A program made the translations under genes and the position numbers. The notes beneath the pieces were generated by a model that worked only from the letters and a program-made list of their open reading frames with translations, was not told the origin of the DNA and did not search any database. From the NCBI GenBank assembly GCA_045598975.1, contig JAZRVE010000112.1, positions 1 through 64,000 on the forward strand: a stretch of DNA of 64,000 nucleotides. The letters run 5' to 3'. The DNA is from UMGS882 sp045598975. Lineage in GTDB: Bacteria; Bacillota; Clostridia; Oscillospirales; CAG-382. Of the stretch, positions 16,885-26,033 are shown piece after piece; the first letter of the stretch is position 1, and each line of letters begins with the position of its first letter.

Positions 16885-18729
16885 ATGCGTATCACAGGAG
16901 AGATCACAGAAGTCATAAGGGGCTTCGAGGAACTGTTCGGCGCGGGTGGCAGTGAGCCCGAGGTACTTGTCAAAAAGAAGGACGGAAAAGGGTTCACCGT
17001 TTCCGCCGATGAGAAGGGGTATCAGATCGAATACGGCACGCCGACGGACTTTTTCCGCGCTTGTGCCCTTATGAACTACCGTATTTCGCAAAAGGAAACT
17101 TCTTTCACGCTGACGGAAGCGCCCCGCTTTGATTCCTGCGGCATCATGATCGATGTCTCCCGCAACGCCGTTTTGAAGGTGGACGCCGTCAAGGAAATGA
17201 TCCGGTACATGGCACGAATGGGGCTCAACCGTCTGATGCTGTACACGGAAGATACCTATCAGATGGAGAAATACCCGTATTTCGGCTATCTGCGCGGCGC
17301 ATACAGCAAGGAAGAGATCAAGTCGATCGTGGCATACGGCGATGTTTTCGGCATCGAGACGGTGCCGTGTATCCAGACGCTGGGGCACCTTGCCATGGCG
17401 CTTCGCTGGAAATACGCGGCTGACATCCGCGACACCGACCGTACCCTTTTGTGCGACGAAGAGAAGACATACGAATTTATCGAGGAAATGATCAAGACGG
17501 CACGCGAGTGCTATCATACCGATAAGATCCACATCGGCATGGACGAGTCCACCGATACCGGTACCGGTCAGTACCGTGAGAAGTTCGGTCAGGTCAGCCG
17601 CCGCGAGATCATCGAGCGCCACCTCGGACGCGTTATCGAGATCGTCAATAAGTACGGCTTCAAGCCCATGATGTGGAGCGATATGTTCTTCTGCAACGGC
17701 TCGGATAAGGGCATGTACTACGATCCGCACGCCGATCTGCCGACCGATACGCCGGAAGACCTGTCGGTGGTGTTCTGGGACTACTACCACGTCAACGCCG
17801 AGATGTACGAAAGCATGATCTTAGCGCATAAGCGCATGAACCGTAACGTCGTGTTTGCCGGCGGCGTGTGGACGTGGATGGGACCTGCTATTGAGTATGA
17901 TAAGTCCATTGTCACCACCAACTGCGGACTTACCGCTTGTATGCGGCAGGGGATAAAGGACGTGTTCGCGACGCTCTGGGGCGATAACGGTGCCGAATGC
18001 AGTGTTTTCGCGTCGTTGTTCGGCTTGCAGATGTATGCCGAATATAATTACGCACCCGAAAAGCCGGACGATAAGCGTTTCGACGAATACTTCAAGATGT
18101 GTACCGGGCTCGACGCGGCGTCCTTCCGGGCACTCGGTGTCGATACTTTCTCCGATGAGATGTGCCCGTCGCATCAGTGCGGTCTTTCCAAGCAGGTCCT
18201 GCATCAGGATATCTTGCTCGGGCAGTTTGACAAGAACTTTACGCAGTTCGATATCAAGGCGCATTTCGGTTCGTATCTCGATAAGCTCAACGCGGCGCCG
18301 CATCAGGGCAATATGGAGTATTACTTTGATTATTACCGCAGCTTTGTCAAGGTGCTGTACGATAAGTGCGACGTCGGCATCAATCTGACAAACGCCTATC
18401 AGTCGCAGGATAAGCAGGCACTCGTCGCGTCTCTCGGTCAGCTCAAAGTGCTGTATGATGACCTTGTCCGCTTCCATGAAAAATCGGCGAAGGTGTGGTA
18501 CCGCAATAATAAGGGGTTCGGCTACGAACTGCTCGACGGGCGGTACGGCTGTCTGGAAGCACGCTGCAAGAGAGCCATTGAGCGCGTGAGAGCCTACCTG
18601 AACGGCGAGATCACCGAGATCGAGGAGCTTGCGGCGGAAAGACTGTTCTACAACACGCCCGGCACGTCGGAGAGCCCGCTGTTTCTCGAAGGCTGCTCCT
18701 TCCGCTCGGCGTTCTCGGTGGCACAGTAA
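16885..18729 (+). CDS. Family GH20 beta-N-acetylhexosaminidase-like enzyme
   Basis: A 614-residue glycosidase without signal peptide, so probably cytoplasmic and acting on imported oligosaccharides. An N-terminal alpha/beta domain (residues 1-85) precedes the GH20 barrel. The substrate-assisted catalytic pair is D220-E221 in KIHIGMDESTD; earlier strands show FDSCGIMIDVSRN, NRLMLYTEDTY and QTLGHL, and WTWMGP and WGDNGAE follow as aromatic pocket motifs. The last 200 residues are a helical C-terminal domain. The likely substrate is terminal GlcNAc or GalNAc of host mucin or glycoprotein glycans. AGGAGGG precedes ATG 16885. Confidence 0.88.
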   Translation: MRITGEITEVIRGFEELFGAGGSEPEVLVKKKDGKGFTVSADEKGYQIEYGTPTDFFRACALMNYRISQKETSFTLTEAPRFDSCGIMIDVSRNAVLKVDAVKEMIRYMARMGLNRLMLYTEDTYQMEKYPYFGYLRGAYSKEEIKSIVAYGDVFGIETVPCIQTLGHLAMALRWKYAADIRDTDRTLLCDEEKTYEFIEEMIKTARECYHTDKIHIGMDESTDTGTGQYREKFGQVSRREIIERHLGRVIEIVNKYGFKPMMWSDMFFCNGSDKGMYYDPHADLPTDTPEDLSVVFWDYYHVNAEMYESMILAHKRMNRNVVFAGGVWTWMGPAIEYDKSIVTTNCGLTACMRQGIKDVFATLWGDNGAECSVFASLFGLQMYAEYNYAPEKPDDKRFDEYFKMCTGLDAASFRALGVDTFSDEMCPSHQCGLSKQVLHQDILLGQFDKNFTQFDIKAHFGSYLDKLNAAPHQGNMEYYFDYYRSFVKVLYDKCDVGINLTNAYQSQDKQALVASLGQLKVLYDDLVRFHEKSAKVWYRNNKGFGYELLDGRYGCLEARCKRAIERVRAYLNGEITEIEELAAERLFYNTPGTSESPLFLEGCSFRSAFSVAQ

Positions 18730-18790
18730 AAATAAGGACGTAAAAAACGCGAAAAATGCCGAAAAAAGGCAGAAATATGGACTTTTTCTG

Positions 18791-18819
18791 TTGACAAACC
18801 GAAACTTATGTGTTATAAT
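18791..18819 (+). promoter_or_regulatory. Consensus sigma-A promoter of the small membrane protein gene
   Basis: TTGACA (18791-18796), 17 bp, TATAAT (18814-18819). It shows that the following 65-codon gene is transcribed in its own right. Confidence 0.85.
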
Positions 18820-18866
18820 ATGACCGTTGTGCAAAACAGTTATTCTCGGAAAGATGGTTGGAACAG

Positions 18867-19064
18867 ATGGATTTTATGTGGATCGTTATTGCAGTAGTAG
18901 TCGTGCTTTATGCCGTTATCGAATGGATCATTCATTATATACCGTACGCGCAACAGCGTGATTATATCAAGATGGAAATGAAGCGTGCCGGCAATGACGC
19001 GGAATATCACCACTGGGAAAAGGAACTGAAAGACCTGCATAAGAAGCATCCGTTGTTTCCCTGA
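18867..19064 (+). CDS. Small single-helix membrane protein, unknown
   Basis: A 65-residue protein: MDFMWIVIAVVVVLYAVIEW forms one transmembrane helix at the very N terminus, then a highly charged tail with Tyr, His, Lys and Glu (a KxEMKRAGNDAEYHHWEKEL pattern). No family recognised. The consensus promoter upstream and a terminator-like stem downstream support a real gene. A TTG at 18858, in frame three codons earlier and nearer to GGAAAG, is an alternative start. It lies between the GH20 gene and malQ, on the opposite strand from malQ. Confidence 0.7.
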   Translation: MDFMWIVIAVVVVLYAVIEWIIHYIPYAQQRDYIKMEMKRAGNDAEYHHWEKELKDLHKKHPLFP

Positions 19065-19089
19065 TAAAAAACCGAAGATCATAAGAAGA

Positions 19090-19117
19090 GCGCGTGCCCG
19101 AAAGGGGCACGCGCTTT
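19090..19117. terminator. Stem between the small membrane protein gene and malQ
   Basis: A 10-bp GC-rich stem (GCGCGTGCCC and its complement, 5-nt loop) between two converging genes, with TTT on the right and a T/C-rich run on the minus side. It may stop both, though the T tracts are short. Confidence 0.6.
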
Positions 19118-19118
19118 G

Positions 19119-20555
19119 TCATATTCTCTTGTACAGATCGTTGAGACGGCGGTAATAGGCGCGGTCAACGGAGAAGAGCTGTTCACGTGTGATGCGGAAG
19201 CGCCAGTTGCCGTCCGGCTTGCCGGGAATGTTGAAGCGGGTATCCGAGCCGAAGCCGAGGATGTCCTGAATGGGCAGGATAACGAGCGATGCGTGGGAGG
19301 CGAAGAGCGTGCGGATGATGCTCGCATAGCCTCTGTCCCAGGCGGGATCGGTGTAGCCGCAGTATGCAAGCATCTTGCGGCGGGTGTTATCGTCAAGCTC
19401 CCACACGTAACCGAGCAGGGTGTTGTTGTCGTGGGTGCCGGTGTAGGCGACGCAGTTGCCGGGATAGTTGTGCGGCTTGTGGATACTGTCATCGTCCGAA
19501 AGAAAGCCGAACTGTAAGACGCGCATACCGGGGAAGCCGCTGTACGCGACAAGGTCTGCGACCTCTTTGGTAATGTCGCCGAGGTCTTCGGCGATGATGC
19601 CGCCGTCGCCGCCGATGCTTTTGATGACGTCGATAAAGTCTTTGCCGGGACCTTTTTCCCAGTGTCCTTCCTTGGCGCTTTCCGCGCTTGCCGGAATGCT
19701 CCAATAGGATTCGAGCGCCCGGAAGTGGTCGATACGAACGCAGTCGAAGAGGGAAAAGTTGTGGCGCAGACGGTCGCACCACCATGCGTAACCGTCCTTT
19801 TTCATGATATCCCAGTCGTAGAGCGGATTGCCCCAGAGCTGACCGTCCGCGGAAAAATAGTCGGGCGGCACGCCGGCGACGCATGACGGATGCCCGTCAC
19901 GGTCGAGCTGAAACAGAGACCGGTTTGCCCAGACATCACTGCTGTCAAAGGAAACGTAGATGGGAATGTCGCCGATGAGCTTTACGTGTTTTTCGGCGGC
20001 ATACGCCCGCACCGCCGCCCACTCGGTGAAAAATTCATACTGTATGAATTTCCATAGGAACAGCACGTCGTCGTCCGGGGTGTCGACCGTCCATTCGATC
20101 CACGGCTTTTCGGCGTTTGCGTTTTTGAGCGCCATGAAGCGGCAGAAATCCGCAAGATAGCGGTCGCTTTCGATAAAGCGCTCGATTTCGGCGCGATCCT
20201 TTACGCGGCGGGAGGCACGCATGAGAAGCTCGCACCGGGTGTGGTACAACCGCACGTATTCGCAGGAATAAGGCGTCTCCTGCCGTGCTTCGCGCAGTTC
20301 GTCGTCTGTGAGAAGCCCTTTTTCACGCAGGACGGCAAGATCGATAAAATAGGGATTGCCGCCGAAAGCGGAGTAGGATTTGTAAGGCGAGTTGCATTCG
20401 TCCACCATGCAGAAGGGAAGTACCTGCCAGTAGGAAAAGCCGCAGTCGGCAAGAAAATCGATAAACACCCGGCAGCTTTCCCCGAACGAGCCGATGGAAT
20501 AATCGCCGAAGAGGGCGGAAACCGGCATGAGAACGCCGGAGGAACGGGACAGCAT
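19119..20555 (-). CDS. malQ: 4-alpha-glucanotransferase (amylomaltase, GH77)
   Basis: Transfers alpha-1,4-glucan segments between maltodextrins, used in glycogen and maltooligosaccharide metabolism in the cytosol. The 478-residue length is usual. GH77 features: N-terminal SSGVLMPVSALFGDYSIGSFG, WQVLPFCMVDECNSPYKSYS, the DIPIYVSFDSSDVWA region, RIDHFRALESYW with the nucleophile Asp, GGIIAEDLGDIT with the acid/base Glu, and TGTHDNNT with the third acidic residue. GGAG lies 8 bases before ATG 20555; an upstream GTG is less likely. It is the last gene of the 25.9-19.1 kb unit. Confidence 0.96.
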   Translation of the reverse strand: MLSRSSGVLMPVSALFGDYSIGSFGESCRVFIDFLADCGFSYWQVLPFCMVDECNSPYKSYSAFGGNPYFIDLAVLREKGLLTDDELREARQETPYSCEYVRLYHTRCELLMRASRRVKDRAEIERFIESDRYLADFCRFMALKNANAEKPWIEWTVDTPDDDVLFLWKFIQYEFFTEWAAVRAYAAEKHVKLIGDIPIYVSFDSSDVWANRSLFQLDRDGHPSCVAGVPPDYFSADGQLWGNPLYDWDIMKKDGYAWWCDRLRHNFSLFDCVRIDHFRALESYWSIPASAESAKEGHWEKGPGKDFIDVIKSIGGDGGIIAEDLGDITKEVADLVAYSGFPGMRVLQFGFLSDDDSIHKPHNYPGNCVAYTGTHDNNTLLGYVWELDDNTRRKMLAYCGYTDPAWDRGYASIIRTLFASHASLVILPIQDILGFGSDTRFNIPGKPDGNWRFRITREQLFSVDRAYYRRLNDLYKRI

Positions 20556-20570
20556 AAAAAGCACTCCTTT

Positions 20571-21464
20571 TTACGGATGATAACAGAATACCCCGACCGC
20601 TGTCCCGACCGGGAGTCCGTCGCGGATGCGTTCGGCGTATAAACGCTGTAAGAGCGTGTTTTTCGGGAGGGAATCGCAGGGAAGCCCGGCCTTGTCGCCG
20701 AAGACGTGGGTGAGCTCGCGGTATTCAAAAGATTCCTCGACGGAAATCAGCGTGTAGGATGACGCAAAGGCACGGATGCGCGAGGTGTCGGGCAGTTTTT
20801 TCACAATGGGCGGATACAGTAAATAACTGTCGGCGACAAAGACGTCTGTGCCGCCGAGAAGAGAAGCGTTTTGGTAGGCTTGCGCAAGCGCCGGCGCCGA
20901 AAGATCGGCGTGCGGGGAAATATGCACCTGCAAAACGAAGCAAGAGGCGTCAAGTGCGCAAAACGGCTTGTAGAGATACGGCGAAAGCCGCACGGTAAGC
21001 GAGCCGACCGCCACAAGATCAAGCGAGGCGTAGCCCATGAAAAAGAGATATTCGGTGAGTCCCGGCACGCCGTGCACGCACCGGTACGCCTCGGCACTCT
21101 CCGCCGTGCGTGAAAGAAACAGCCGGAAGAAGTCGTCGGGAATGCCGCGCTTTTGATATTCTTTTCGCGTTTGTACGGCGGCATACAGTAAAAAAGCAAG
21201 AAAAAGCGATTCCGGCGGCGTTCCGGTCTTTTTCGCATACGCGTACAGCGGCGCGTAGACGGCGTCATACGGGCAAAAGCCTGCGGAAAAAGTACCGAGC
21301 TTTCCGTTGGCAAACGGGAAGACGGCTTTTGCCGCCTCGGTAAAAAAGGCGTCGCACAGCGCGTCGGTGTCAAGCCCGTTCAGACAGGCACGAAAACGGG
21401 CGGTGTCATCATCGGAAAAACCGCATAAGCGGCAGATTTCCGTAAAGCAAGCACCGTTTTTCAT
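20571..21464 (-). CDS. Acyltransferase-like protein with NAT_N/GNAT_C architecture
   Basis: A 297-residue protein that I match to a Firmicutes family with an N-terminal helical domain (about residues 1-130) and a C-terminal GNAT-like domain. The C-terminal pattern is the basis: FVLQVHISP, then a region ending FVADSYLLYPPIVKKLP, then the RELTHVFG segment and LPKNTLLQR. No member with a known reaction comes to mind. It overlaps the mnmG stop by 4 bases and precedes malQ by 15, so it is co-expressed with both. The assignment rests on remembered family patterns and is moderate. Confidence 0.6.
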   Translation of the reverse strand: MKNGACFTEICRLCGFSDDDTARFRACLNGLDTDALCDAFFTEAAKAVFPFANGKLGTFSAGFCPYDAVYAPLYAYAKKTGTPPESLFLAFLLYAAVQTRKEYQKRGIPDDFFRLFLSRTAESAEAYRCVHGVPGLTEYLFFMGYASLDLVAVGSLTVRLSPYLYKPFCALDASCFVLQVHISPHADLSAPALAQAYQNASLLGGTDVFVADSYLLYPPIVKKLPDTSRIRAFASSYTLISVEESFEYRELTHVFGDKAGLPCDSLPKNTLLQRLYAERIRDGLPVGTAVGVFCYHP

Positions 21465-23341
21465 CCGTTGATACCGAAATAGATCATGAGCACCTGAATA
21501 TCCGCCGGGCTTACGCCGGAAATGCGGGAAGCCTGCCCGATGCTCGTCGGGCGGAACTTGGAGAGCTTCTGCTTGGTCTCGGCGCGGATGCCCTGAATGG
21601 CGAAATAGTCGGTGTCTTCGGGAATGCGCTTGTTTTCGAGCTTTTCGAAACGCTTGGCGTCGCGCAGTTGCCTGCGGATGTAGCCCTCGTATTTGATCTC
21701 GGTCTCGACGGCTTCTTTTTGCTTGCGATCAAGGTCGGACGGACGCCCGGTGTCGATGGGCGCGAGGGAGGCGTAGGAAAGCTCGGGACGGCGGATGAGG
21801 TCGGCAAGGCAGATGCCGTTGTCGAGCGGTGTGGAGGCAAAAGACGCAAGCAGAGCGTTGACCGTTTCGCTCGGCGAGAGGTAGGTCGATTTGATGCGCT
21901 CGACCTCGGCGTCGATGGCGGCGTACTTTGCCTTGAAGACCTCGTACCGTTCATCGCTTATCAGCCCGATATCGTGCCCCTTTTCGGTGAGACGGCGGTC
22001 GGCGTTGTCCTGCCGTAAGAGCAGGCGGTATTCACTGCGCGAGGTCATGATGCGGTAGGGCTCGTTGGTGCCCTTGGTGACGAGATCGTCGATGAGGGTG
22101 CCGATGTAGGAGGAATCGCGGGAGAGGGTAAAGGGCTCTTTGCCCCGGATTTTGCGGGCGGCATTGATGCCGGCGATAAGCCCCTGCGCGGCGGCTTCCT
22201 CGTAGCCGGAGGTGCCGTTGAACTGCCCGGCACCGAAAAGACCGGGATGGTCTTTGAATTCAAGACTTGCTTTGAGGGACAGCGGGTCGGCGCAGTCGTA
22301 TTCGATGGCGTAGCCGATGCGCATGACCTCGGCGTGTTCAAGACCTTTTATGGAATGGAGCATTTCCAACTGGACTTCCTCCGGGAGAGAGGAACTGAAT
22401 CCTTGCAGATAGACTTCTTTGGTGTCGTAGCCGAGCGGCTCGATGAAGAGCTGGTGGCGTTCCTTGTCGGAAAAGCGCATGACCTTGTCCTCGATGCTCG
22501 GACAGTAGCGCGGGCCGGTGCCGTGGATGACGCCGGAGTATAACGGAGAACGGTGGATGTTGGAGCGGATGATGTCGTGCGTTTTTTCGTTGGTGTAACA
22601 GATGTAGCAGGGGAGCGAGCGGAGATTTTTCTCGAAATCTTTCGTGCAGACCGAAAAATGCTCGGGGATCTCGTCGCCGTCCTGCCGTTCGAGAACGGAG
22701 TAGTCGATGCTGTCGGCGTGCAGACGGACAGGGGTGCCGGTCTTGAAGCGCATGAGCGGGATGGCAAGGCGTGTCAGCGCGTCGGAGAGCGTCCCGGCGG
22801 GGAACATCCCGTCCGGACCGCCATCGTAGAAAACATCACCGACAATAATGCGCCCTTTGAGATAGGTGCCGGTCGAAAGGATGACGCATTTTGCCGTCCA
22901 GACGGCGCCGAGGCGGGTCACGACCTCCCACGCGCCGTCTTTTCCCGGGCGCAGATCGACGATCTCCGCCTGGATCAGCCGCAGGTTTTCGGTGCTTTCC
23001 AGAGCTTTTTTCATGAGGATACGGTAGCGCTGGCGATCCGCCTGCATACGGAGCGAGTGCACGGCGGGACCTTTGCCGCGGTTTAAGATGCGGCTCTGCA
23101 TACAGACCATGTCCGCCGTTTTGCCCATTTCGCCGCCGAGCGCGTCGATCTCACAGACAAGGTGTCCCTTGCCGGTGCCGCCGATGGAGGGGTTGCAGGG
23201 CATGTTGCCGACGGCGTCGAGATTGATGGTGAAAATCGCCGTCGAACAGCCGAGACGGGCGGCGGCAAGCGCCGCTTCGATGCCGGCGTGTCCGGCACCG
23301 ACGACGATGACGTCAACCTTTTCAGAAGTGTATTCCGTCAT
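21461..23341 (-). CDS. mnmG: tRNA uridine-5-carboxymethylaminomethyl modification enzyme MnmG
   Basis: The FAD-binding subunit that, with GTPase MnmE, installs cmnm5 at the wobble uridine of several tRNAs. The 626-residue length is standard. Motifs: VIVVGAGHAGIEAALAAARLG (residues 9-29), the NPSIGGTGKGHLVCEIDALGG signature near 50-70, CVILSTGTYLKG near 150, and the C-terminal helical domain with FRPTSIGQASRISGVSPADI that binds MnmE and tRNA. mnmE and rsmG, frequent neighbours near the origin, are not here; the gene sits between DUF2344 and the acyltransferase-like gene. Confidence 0.98.
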   Translation of the reverse strand: MTEYTSEKVDVIVVGAGHAGIEAALAAARLGCSTAIFTINLDAVGNMPCNPSIGGTGKGHLVCEIDALGGEMGKTADMVCMQSRILNRGKGPAVHSLRMQADRQRYRILMKKALESTENLRLIQAEIVDLRPGKDGAWEVVTRLGAVWTAKCVILSTGTYLKGRIIVGDVFYDGGPDGMFPAGTLSDALTRLAIPLMRFKTGTPVRLHADSIDYSVLERQDGDEIPEHFSVCTKDFEKNLRSLPCYICYTNEKTHDIIRSNIHRSPLYSGVIHGTGPRYCPSIEDKVMRFSDKERHQLFIEPLGYDTKEVYLQGFSSSLPEEVQLEMLHSIKGLEHAEVMRIGYAIEYDCADPLSLKASLEFKDHPGLFGAGQFNGTSGYEEAAAQGLIAGINAARKIRGKEPFTLSRDSSYIGTLIDDLVTKGTNEPYRIMTSRSEYRLLLRQDNADRRLTEKGHDIGLISDERYEVFKAKYAAIDAEVERIKSTYLSPSETVNALLASFASTPLDNGICLADLIRRPELSYASLAPIDTGRPSDLDRKQKEAVETEIKYEGYIRRQLRDAKRFEKLENKRIPEDTDYFAIQGIRAETKQKLSKFRPTSIGQASRISGVSPADIQVLMIYFGING

Positions 23342-23368
23342 AGAATGTGATCGAGTCCTTTCGTGTTT

Positions 23369-24007
23369 TCAGTTCTGCGTGTCAAAAAGAATGGCGGTGC
23401 GTGTGACCTTGTAATCCTCGGGAAGCGGGATGCCGGTGCTTTTGATCGAGGAAACGACGTGGTCGGGATTGAGAAAGAAATTGTCGGAGCTGGCAAGCGT
23501 TAAAGACAGCACCGTCGCGTCCTCTTTCACAAAAACGTCCGCCTCCTTCATCATGGCGGCAATGTCAAGCATTTTTTCCCCGCCGCTTTTGGTGGTTTTG
23601 GAAACGGGCGGCGGAGCGGCAAGGGCTTTTTGGATGGCGTCGACGTCGCCGATGTAGTCGGGAAATTCCACAAGATACGCGGCAAAAGCGACGTGCTTCA
23701 TTTTGACGGTAGGCGTTTCGACCGATTTTACGATGAATTCATCCGTGAGAGCGCCCCGTAAGCGCTCGGCGACTTCGCTGTGCGAAAGCTCCTCGGTAAG
23801 AGAAATGTCAACGATCTCCGCGAGCCCTTCCATGCCGACCGAAAGCGGCAGAGCGAAGGAGATCTTGGGACGCGGGTTGAAGCCCTCCGAATAGCGTAAC
23901 GGAAGGCGAGCCCGTTTGAGAGCGCGGATGAGGCAGTGGAAAAAATCCAGATGCGAAATAAAGGCAAGACTGCCGACCTTGGCAAAGGTGATGCGGTGCT
24001 CACTCAT
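23369..24007 (-). CDS. Radical-SAM-linked DUF2344 (TIGR03936) protein
   Basis: A 212-residue protein of the family that always accompanies, or is fused to, the TIGR03960-type radical SAM protein. It begins with HRITFAKVGSLAFISHLDF and has LRYSEGFNPRPKISFALPLS near residue 40, both family hallmarks. It overlaps the radical SAM gene by 4 bases. In many Firmicutes the pair precedes rng and rplU; here mnmG follows. The function is not established, but a role in RNA modification or ribosome biology has been suspected from the usual neighbours. Confidence 0.93.
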   Translation of the reverse strand: MSEHRITFAKVGSLAFISHLDFFHCLIRALKRARLPLRYSEGFNPRPKISFALPLSVGMEGLAEIVDISLTEELSHSEVAERLRGALTDEFIVKSVETPTVKMKHVAFAAYLVEFPDYIGDVDAIQKALAAPPPVSKTTKSGGEKMLDIAAMMKEADVFVKEDATVLSLTLASSDNFFLNPDHVVSSIKSTGIPLPEDYKVTRTAILFDTQN

Positions 24008-25908
24008 GACTGTTCCTCCTTGTCGCCCGCCTTTTCCGCGAGCGGGTCAATGGTGCGTTTCCGGCAGAGGGAAGCGCCGTATACGGCGGCGCCGCACCCG
24101 GAGCATTTTGTCAGACAGTCGGGCGTCGTGACGCCTTCCAAAGCGTTTTTGGCTTCCCGGATGAGGAATTGTTTGCTGACACCGCAGAAGATGTGATCCC
24201 ACGGGAGCGGCTCGTCGAAGGAAATGGTGCGGTTTGCGTAGAAGGCAGGATCAATGCCTGCGTCGGCAAAGGCGCTCATCCACTTGTCATAATCGAAATA
24301 TTCGTCCCAACTGTCGAACTTTAATCCCGCCTCGTGGGCTTTCGTGAGTACACGGGATAACCGGCGGTCGCCGCGGGCGAAGACGGCTTCCAAAAAGCTG
24401 ACGTAGCATTCGTGATAATGGTAGCGCACCTTGCGGGTGTGGATGGAAGAGCCGAGCAGACGCTGCTTGCGGTCAAGCTCCGGTACCGTATCCTGCCCGA
24501 ACCACTGGAACGGCGTGTGCGCCTTGGGCACGAGGCAGGCGACCGAAAGCGAAACGTCTATGCTCTTTCCTCCCGGTTTGTCGGGATTTTCGTAATAGGC
24601 GTCCACGATTTTTTGCGAAAGGGCGGCGATGCCCTGTACGTCCTCGTCCGTCTCGGTGGGAAGCCCGAGCATGAAGTACAGCTTGACATTACTTCTGCCG
24701 GCGGAAAAGGCACGGCGGCAGCCGTCTAATATTTCATCTTCGGTCAGATTTTTGTTGATGACGTCGCGCAGACGCTGGGTGCCTGCCTCCGGGGCGAAGG
24801 TCAGTCCCGATTTGCGCACTCCCTGCACTTTTTTCATGATCTCCGCTTCAAAGCTGTCGATGCGCATGGAGGGAAGCGATAACCCGACCTTTTCGTCGTC
24901 TGTCCAGCTTTTCAAGGCGTCGACAAGCTCCGTCAGCCGCGGATAGTCGCTGATGCTTAAAGAGGTGAGAGAGATTTCCTCATAACCGGAATGGCAGTAT
25001 TCGGCGTATGCCTGCCTGTTAAGCGTTTCGGGCGCTTTGGCGCGGTAGGGACGGTAGATGGTGCCCGCCTGGCAGAAGCGACAGCCGCGCAGACAGCCGC
25101 GCGCACATTCGAGCATGATGCGGTCGTGGACGATCTCGGTGAACGGGACGGGAATGACCTCGGGAAAGCGGGCACGGTCGAAATCGGTGACGACGCGTTT
25201 CTCGATGACGGTCGGAATATCGGGATATAAGGGCTTCAATCCGGAAAAAGCGCCGTCCGGACCGTTATATGCCGGCTGATAGAGAGAGGGGACGTAACAG
25301 CCGGGGATTTTCGCCGCCTGATGTAAGAAATCCGCTTTGTCAAACGTATCGTGCGATTTTTTGTAGTCGATGTAGAAGCGGACGATGTCGGTCAGCCCTT
25401 CTTCGCCCTCACCGATGCTGAATAAATCGAAGAAATCGGCGATCGGCTCGGGATTGCAGGCGCAGGGACCGCCGCCGATGACGAGCGGAAAATGATCGTC
25501 GCGGTCGCTTGCCGAAAGCGGGATGCCGGCAAGGGACAGCACGTACAGGACGTTGGTGTAGGACATCTCATAGCCGAGAGAAAAGCCGAGAAAGTCGAAA
25601 TCGGTCAGCGCATCACCGCTTTCGAGGGCATAGAGCGGGATGTTTTTTTCTTTGAGCAAATGCCCCATGTCCGGCCACGGCGCATAGGTACGTTCGCACC
25701 AGATGTCATCGTGAGCGTTGAGGCAGTCGTAGAGGATTTTGACGCCGAGGTTGGACATCCCGATCTCATAGGAATCGGGGAAGCAGAAAGCAAACCGGGC
25801 GGCAACGGCGGATTTGTCCTTGACGGTCTGTCCGAGCTCGCCGCCGGTATAGCGGGCGGGTTTGAGCACAGTTTTCAAGTAGCGGAACGCTTGTTCTTTG
25901 GGTGTCAT
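24004..25908 (-). CDS. B12-binding-domain radical SAM protein, TIGR03960 family
   Basis: A 634-residue protein: an N-terminal cobalamin-binding-like domain (about residues 40-190, FCFPDSYEIGMSNLGVKIL), then the radical SAM barrel with the Fe-S motif in CARGCLRGCRFCQAG near residue 270, SLPSMRIDSF and FAPEAGTQRLRDVINK, and a C-terminal CxxCG-like cysteine group (CLTKCSGCGAAVYGASLC) near residue 605. It is the first gene of the minus-strand operon, with a strong promoter and AAAGGAAG 7 bases before the ATG. The reaction is unknown. Confidence 0.93.
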   Translation of the reverse strand: MTPKEQAFRYLKTVLKPARYTGGELGQTVKDKSAVAARFAFCFPDSYEIGMSNLGVKILYDCLNAHDDIWCERTYAPWPDMGHLLKEKNIPLYALESGDALTDFDFLGFSLGYEMSYTNVLYVLSLAGIPLSASDRDDHFPLVIGGGPCACNPEPIADFFDLFSIGEGEEGLTDIVRFYIDYKKSHDTFDKADFLHQAAKIPGCYVPSLYQPAYNGPDGAFSGLKPLYPDIPTVIEKRVVTDFDRARFPEVIPVPFTEIVHDRIMLECARGCLRGCRFCQAGTIYRPYRAKAPETLNRQAYAEYCHSGYEEISLTSLSISDYPRLTELVDALKSWTDDEKVGLSLPSMRIDSFEAEIMKKVQGVRKSGLTFAPEAGTQRLRDVINKNLTEDEILDGCRRAFSAGRSNVKLYFMLGLPTETDEDVQGIAALSQKIVDAYYENPDKPGGKSIDVSLSVACLVPKAHTPFQWFGQDTVPELDRKQRLLGSSIHTRKVRYHYHECYVSFLEAVFARGDRRLSRVLTKAHEAGLKFDSWDEYFDYDKWMSAFADAGIDPAFYANRTISFDEPLPWDHIFCGVSKQFLIREAKNALEGVTTPDCLTKCSGCGAAVYGASLCRKRTIDPLAEKAGDKEEQS

Positions 25909-25942
25909 GCGATACTTCCTTTACCTATGTTTATTCCCATAC

Positions 25943-25971
25943 AGTATAGCAGAAAAAATAAGTTTTGTAAA
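25943..25971 (-). promoter_or_regulatory. Promoter of the radical SAM-DUF2344-mnmG-acyltransferase-malQ unit
   Basis: Minus strand: TTTACA (25971-25966), 17 bp, TATACT (25948-25943). Five genes follow with gaps of 27 bases or less, or overlaps, so this is probably one transcript. Confidence 0.78.
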
Positions 25972-25983
25972 GGCAAAATGAAA

Positions 25984-26020
25984 AGAAAAAAGAAAAAGCG
26001 ACGCCGTGTCGGCGTCGCTT
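25984..26020 (-). terminator. Terminator of the exchanger-tsaB-hpt-mscL unit
   Basis: An 11-bp stem (AAGCGACGCCG and its complement, 3-nt loop) followed on the minus strand by TTTCTTTTTTCTTTT. It lies 14 bases after the mscL stop. Confidence 0.93.
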
Positions 26021-26033
26021 GTAAGCATAGGGA

